From positions 43,114,774 to 43,178,773 of the forward strand of contig JAPTYO010000001.1 of assembly GCA_036873135.1 (NCBI GenBank): a stretch of 64,000 bases of DNA. Reading direction: 5' to 3'. The DNA comes from Clarkia xantiana subsp. parviflora. Lineage: Eukaryota; Streptophyta; Magnoliopsida; Myrtales; Onagraceae. Positions 60,844 to 64,000 of this stretch are shown here, one piece after another. The position numbers and the translations under genes are program-made. Under the pieces are notes generated by a model. That model ran no database searches, was not told the DNA's origin, and saw only the letters and a program-made list of their open reading frames with translations. Numbering within the stretch: position 1 is the stretch's first letter; every line of letters starts with the position of its first letter.

Positions 60844-61075
60844 AGATTGTCTTCTGTGGTGGTGTGATGCTTTGGCAATTTATATGATTTAATTTTGAAG
60901 AAATTGTTGAACTTTCAACTTCCTAGTAGTGTTCTTTTTGTAAGGATGATATTGGTACTTTAATCTATGGCTCTTATTTTGTGAAGTGCAAAAGCAATTT
61001 CAGATGTGTCAAATATAACATAAACATGGTTGTGTGGAACATAATAAGAGGCGTTACACAGTTTCTTCTATAATT

Positions 61076-61465
61076 CTCAAGGGTTAAAAACCTAAAATCA
61101 TCAACTATATGTTGTGGTTCTAATCTCCATCTTATAAATATTCGGTGTTGTAAGTAAGTATTAGATTAGTTGATTTACACATTATTTTATTTTTTATTTT
61201 ATTTTAAAAAAAATTGACGGAACAAAATTATGTTTTTTAAACAACAAATAAGTCTAGACTATTAGTAACAAATATGATACTTTTGAAAAGTGAAAATTTG
61301 TTTATGTTACTTGAAACATTAATTTCAACATCAAAGTCAATCAAAAAAATTGGTAAGCAACAAATATGATAGTTCAGACACTGAATATTAATATTTTAAA
61401 TTTAAAATATCGATTAGCAACATGACCTATAGTTGAGATTGTTTTCAAATTCTTTAACATATTCT
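61076..61465. mobile_element. Fold-back MITE, second family member
   Basis: It shares with 17752-18110 the phrases TAGGTCATGTT (inverted order), TTAATATT, ATTGACGGAACAAAA / AACAAATATGATA and a palindromic layout. The ends AACCTAAAATCATCAACTATA and TATAGTTGAGATTG pair imperfectly. It is somewhat more decayed than the copy in ETO1. Confidence 0.6.
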
Positions 61466-62106
61466 TAAAGTTGATAATCCATTTTTTTGTGGTCTTCGAG
61501 CATCATGAGGGCAACACATGTAGCGTGTTTACTCCACATCTAAACTAATATCTACTCGCATCAAGTTAGTTCGTAAATGGTAAAATATTGACTATGAATA
61601 TTTTTTCATTCCCAAAATCTCAATGGATTTAAACCCTTAAACTTTTATCTCAACGGGTTTGAACCTTATACTCTTAATTTATGAATGACGTACTAATTTT
61701 TTACATGATTTGATATCTTAATTAATGGATGACATGCTGAAATCATTACATCTAGTTTGTAAGAATGGTTTGTACACCATTAGTCTGTACAATTCTACCA
61801 TTAGTCTGTACAATCCTCATACAAGATTATTGCAAAAGTCTGGCCTCCAAACAGTAATATGTAATGTAGAGTCACTTATCTGACTTTGCAGTGCAAAAGT
61901 ATAAAGTATAGTAGATGGAACGAGTATGAAGTTGATTTACCATCTCTAAAAGGGCCCTCTGAGTTGTTGACCGACTCTAGTTATTACAAACTAGAAATCC
62001 ATTCCAAAGCATACAAAACCTGCAATCATGCTTCTAATCTAACAAATACAAAATCACACTAGAGTCATAGCAAAAATGAAATACCTATGGCTATCTATCT
62101 GGCTAC
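61466..62106. other. Intergenic, 3' flank of CPSF30-L
   Basis: No gene. A short direct duplication CCATTAGTCTGTACAAT occurs at about 61778 and 61799. The right end would contain the 3' UTR of the minus-strand CPSF30-L gene. Confidence 0.5.
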
Positions 62107-63972
62107 CTACTCGTCGCTTCTTCTTTCCCTCACCGACCGTTTCCGCCTAGGCGCTTCATCCTCACTTGCACTATCATCGTTCGCGTTAAAACCACCGTTC
62201 CCGGCACTGCTATATTGCTGCTCCTCATCACCACCCTCTTGACCACCTCCTCTACCGCTCCCTTGTTCGTTGTTGTATCTATTATCATTACCCTTCTTCA
62301 CCACCCGACTCGAGTTTTGAGGCGGTGGTGGAGGTGGTGGAAGAATAGGAGGCCGAGGACCGCCTCTAAAGGGCCCACCACCACGACCGCCGCCCATCAT
62401 CATCCCAAACCCACCACCACCAGGACCAGGTGGGAAAGGTTGAGCCGGTGGTCTACCATGAAACATCATGCCCGGGCCGGGAAACTCACCTGGGAACCTC
62501 GGGTGGCCCCCATAAGGAGGAAACGGGGGACGTGGTGGGCCCATCCCGAAAAGATCAGGCAAACCAAAACCCTCTGGCGGTGGTCCGTATGAGAAACCGT
62601 CACCACCCATCATCATAGGAGGAAACGCGCCTCGCATCCCGGGTGGTGGCATAGGTCGAACCCCTCTACCACCCATATGCATAGGAGGAGGCCACATCAT
62701 TCCTCCTCTCCCCCTCCCTCCTCTTCCTTGATGATTTCCCGGGCCATAGCTTTCATCTTCCTCGTCTTCATCATCCTCCTCCTCGCTTTCTTCCTCTTCT
62801 TCCTCCTCTTCCTCATCGAAAGGAACAATATCAGGGTTCTCAGCGCCATCCGTGTTTAATCCTTTGGCCTTTTCCTCCTCCCGCTTTGTTTCTGCTGCAA
62901 CAGAGACCGCCTGAAGACAAGAATGTTATGGTCACAACACATAGGATAGGAGATTTAGAATCCTAAGTTTCTATTTAACTCTTTGCTTATCGTTTTATTC
63001 AATAACTTGTCCCTTAAATAGGACTAAACCCTAAACCAGTATAATCTAGAAAGATAAGATATTCTAGCACTTTTTGTCCAAGTCCAAATCTGATTATGTA
63101 GAGTTTTAATACAACACATAAGAGCAGTAAGACATACCATAAGCTCGCTATCAGGTTCAAGATATAGCAAAGAAGCCAATTGCTCTCCTATGGAAGGCTC
63201 TAGCTCCTGGCAGTCTCTACTTATCTGCAGTTGACAGAAATATAATATAAGTGAAAACTAATCTGGCAGTCTCCATTTATCATTGCTCATCGTGCTTTCA
63301 TATTTTTAAGACTGTTTTGTACAAATGAATAACATAAGCGTTATTAATGATAAGACCAACTTCGTCCCCTTATTTTACACTTTTCAAGTCGGGCAAATCT
63401 GAGACAGATTAGAATTGTTCTCACAAAATCTATGACCTCATCAATACACTAGATAATAGAGCGATAACAAATAATATGATTAAAAAAACTGAAGCCGTGA
63501 CCAGGAATCATCAAATACCAGACATTTCATGCTACAATTCAAGCTAATAAATTGTGGAATACCAGCAATCGGGTCAGGCACACATAGAAGAGGCACATAC
63601 TTGCTACTTGTGATCATAATTCATGCCATACCACAACAAGTTTTAGGGCCCAGGATTTTACCTTCACTGGCAAATTTTCATTGTAAGGGTTCCTCAGGTG
63701 GCGAGTTTTTTGGAAGGATAACTCACATAACTGCACCAAAAAGAATAGGATGAGTTAGACTGATAAATATGCATAGGAAGTACAGCAATTCTTGCAGAAC
63801 ACTTTCAACCATCAAAACGAATTTTTTTGAAGAGATCTAGAAAGAATAGACAAACTACCACCTTCAACCACTTCACTGAGAAATTACGCCCATAGTGTGC
63901 AGTTCCATGAGCATACTTCCAGTTTCCTCCACTAATTGCGCCACCAATCTTTGATGTCATCTTCGCACAGCC
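62107..63972 (-). CDS. CPSF30: CPSF30-L (YTH-domain m6A reader), 3' part only
   Basis: The long CPSF30 isoform of plants joins a CCCH zinc-finger polyadenylation factor to a YTH domain that binds m6A in nuclear RNA and guides poly(A) site choice. Four exons are in the window, all phase 0 with GT/AG borders: 63972-63862, 63730-63662, 63224-63138 and 62910-62107 (356 aa in total). The first three encode the end of the YTH domain (GCAKMTSKIGGAISGGNWKYAHGT..., HLRNPYNENLPVK, ISRDCQELEPSIGEQ). The last exon encodes EEEKAKGLNTDGAENPDIVPF, an acidic run of Glu/Asp, then a Gly/Pro/Met-rich low-complexity tail and a basic end (EAPRRKRSVRERRS). The zinc-finger exons lie beyond position 64000. The match of this layout to CPSF30-L is strong; a separate YTH gene is unlikely. 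Confidence 0.93.
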
Positions 63973-64000
63973 CTAACAGTTCAGAAAATTGCAGCAGACA

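Overview
This is a stretch of plant nuclear DNA, most likely from a dicot. It is AT-rich, its genes contain introns, and the space between genes is packed with transposons in several layers of insertion. Nothing in it is bacterial, viral or organellar. I did not try to name the species.

Five host genes can be read. (1) An AMT2-type ammonium transporter (2627-6739, minus, 4 exons, 501 aa). (2) An ETO1-like BTB/TPR adaptor that in Arabidopsis targets ACC synthase for degradation (12195-18812, plus, 6 exons, 934 aa). (3) An L-type lectin receptor kinase, clade VI-like (27198-29885, minus, 2 exons, 674 aa). (4) Ribosomal protein eS4/RPS4 (59034-60843, plus, 5 exons, 264 aa), preceded by a broken tandem copy (55026-57316). 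(5) The 3' part of a YTH-containing CPSF30-L gene (62107-63972, minus), which runs off the right edge. These genes do not form a pathway or cluster. They are ordinary plant genes separated by repeats.

The first 2.1 kb holds two decayed sucrose-transporter fragments arranged head to head as a 400-bp-arm hairpin. Between the genes I can define many elements by their ends and target-site duplications: hAT-like elements with 8-bp duplications (7010, 9831, 20879, 52866, 57877), Mutator-like elements with 9-bp duplications (7950, 21302, 33812) and a Harbinger-like MITE with TAA (19786). There are also a LINE fragment (31.8-33.0 kb), a decayed Ty1-copia element (46.4-50.6 kb), a CACTA remnant (50.9-52.4 kb) and several fold-back elements. 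Two regions are nests. At 20.3-23.3 kb three elements sit inside one another. At 33.8-45.3 kb a Mutator-like MITE is split by a young LTR retrotransposon.

That LTR retrotransposon (33875-44479, minus orientation) is the most unusual object in the window. Its LTRs are nearly identical and it has a perfect GAAAC target duplication. It has a gag, then, in the same frame after a single UGA, a protease joined to a second gag C-terminal region, and I see no reverse transcriptase or integrase. On the opposite strand it carries an apparently intron-containing gene with a plant 'putative gypsy type transposon' domain. Between the two lies a 131-bp tandem array in which every unit encodes two hairpins with different stems but the same 12-base loop.
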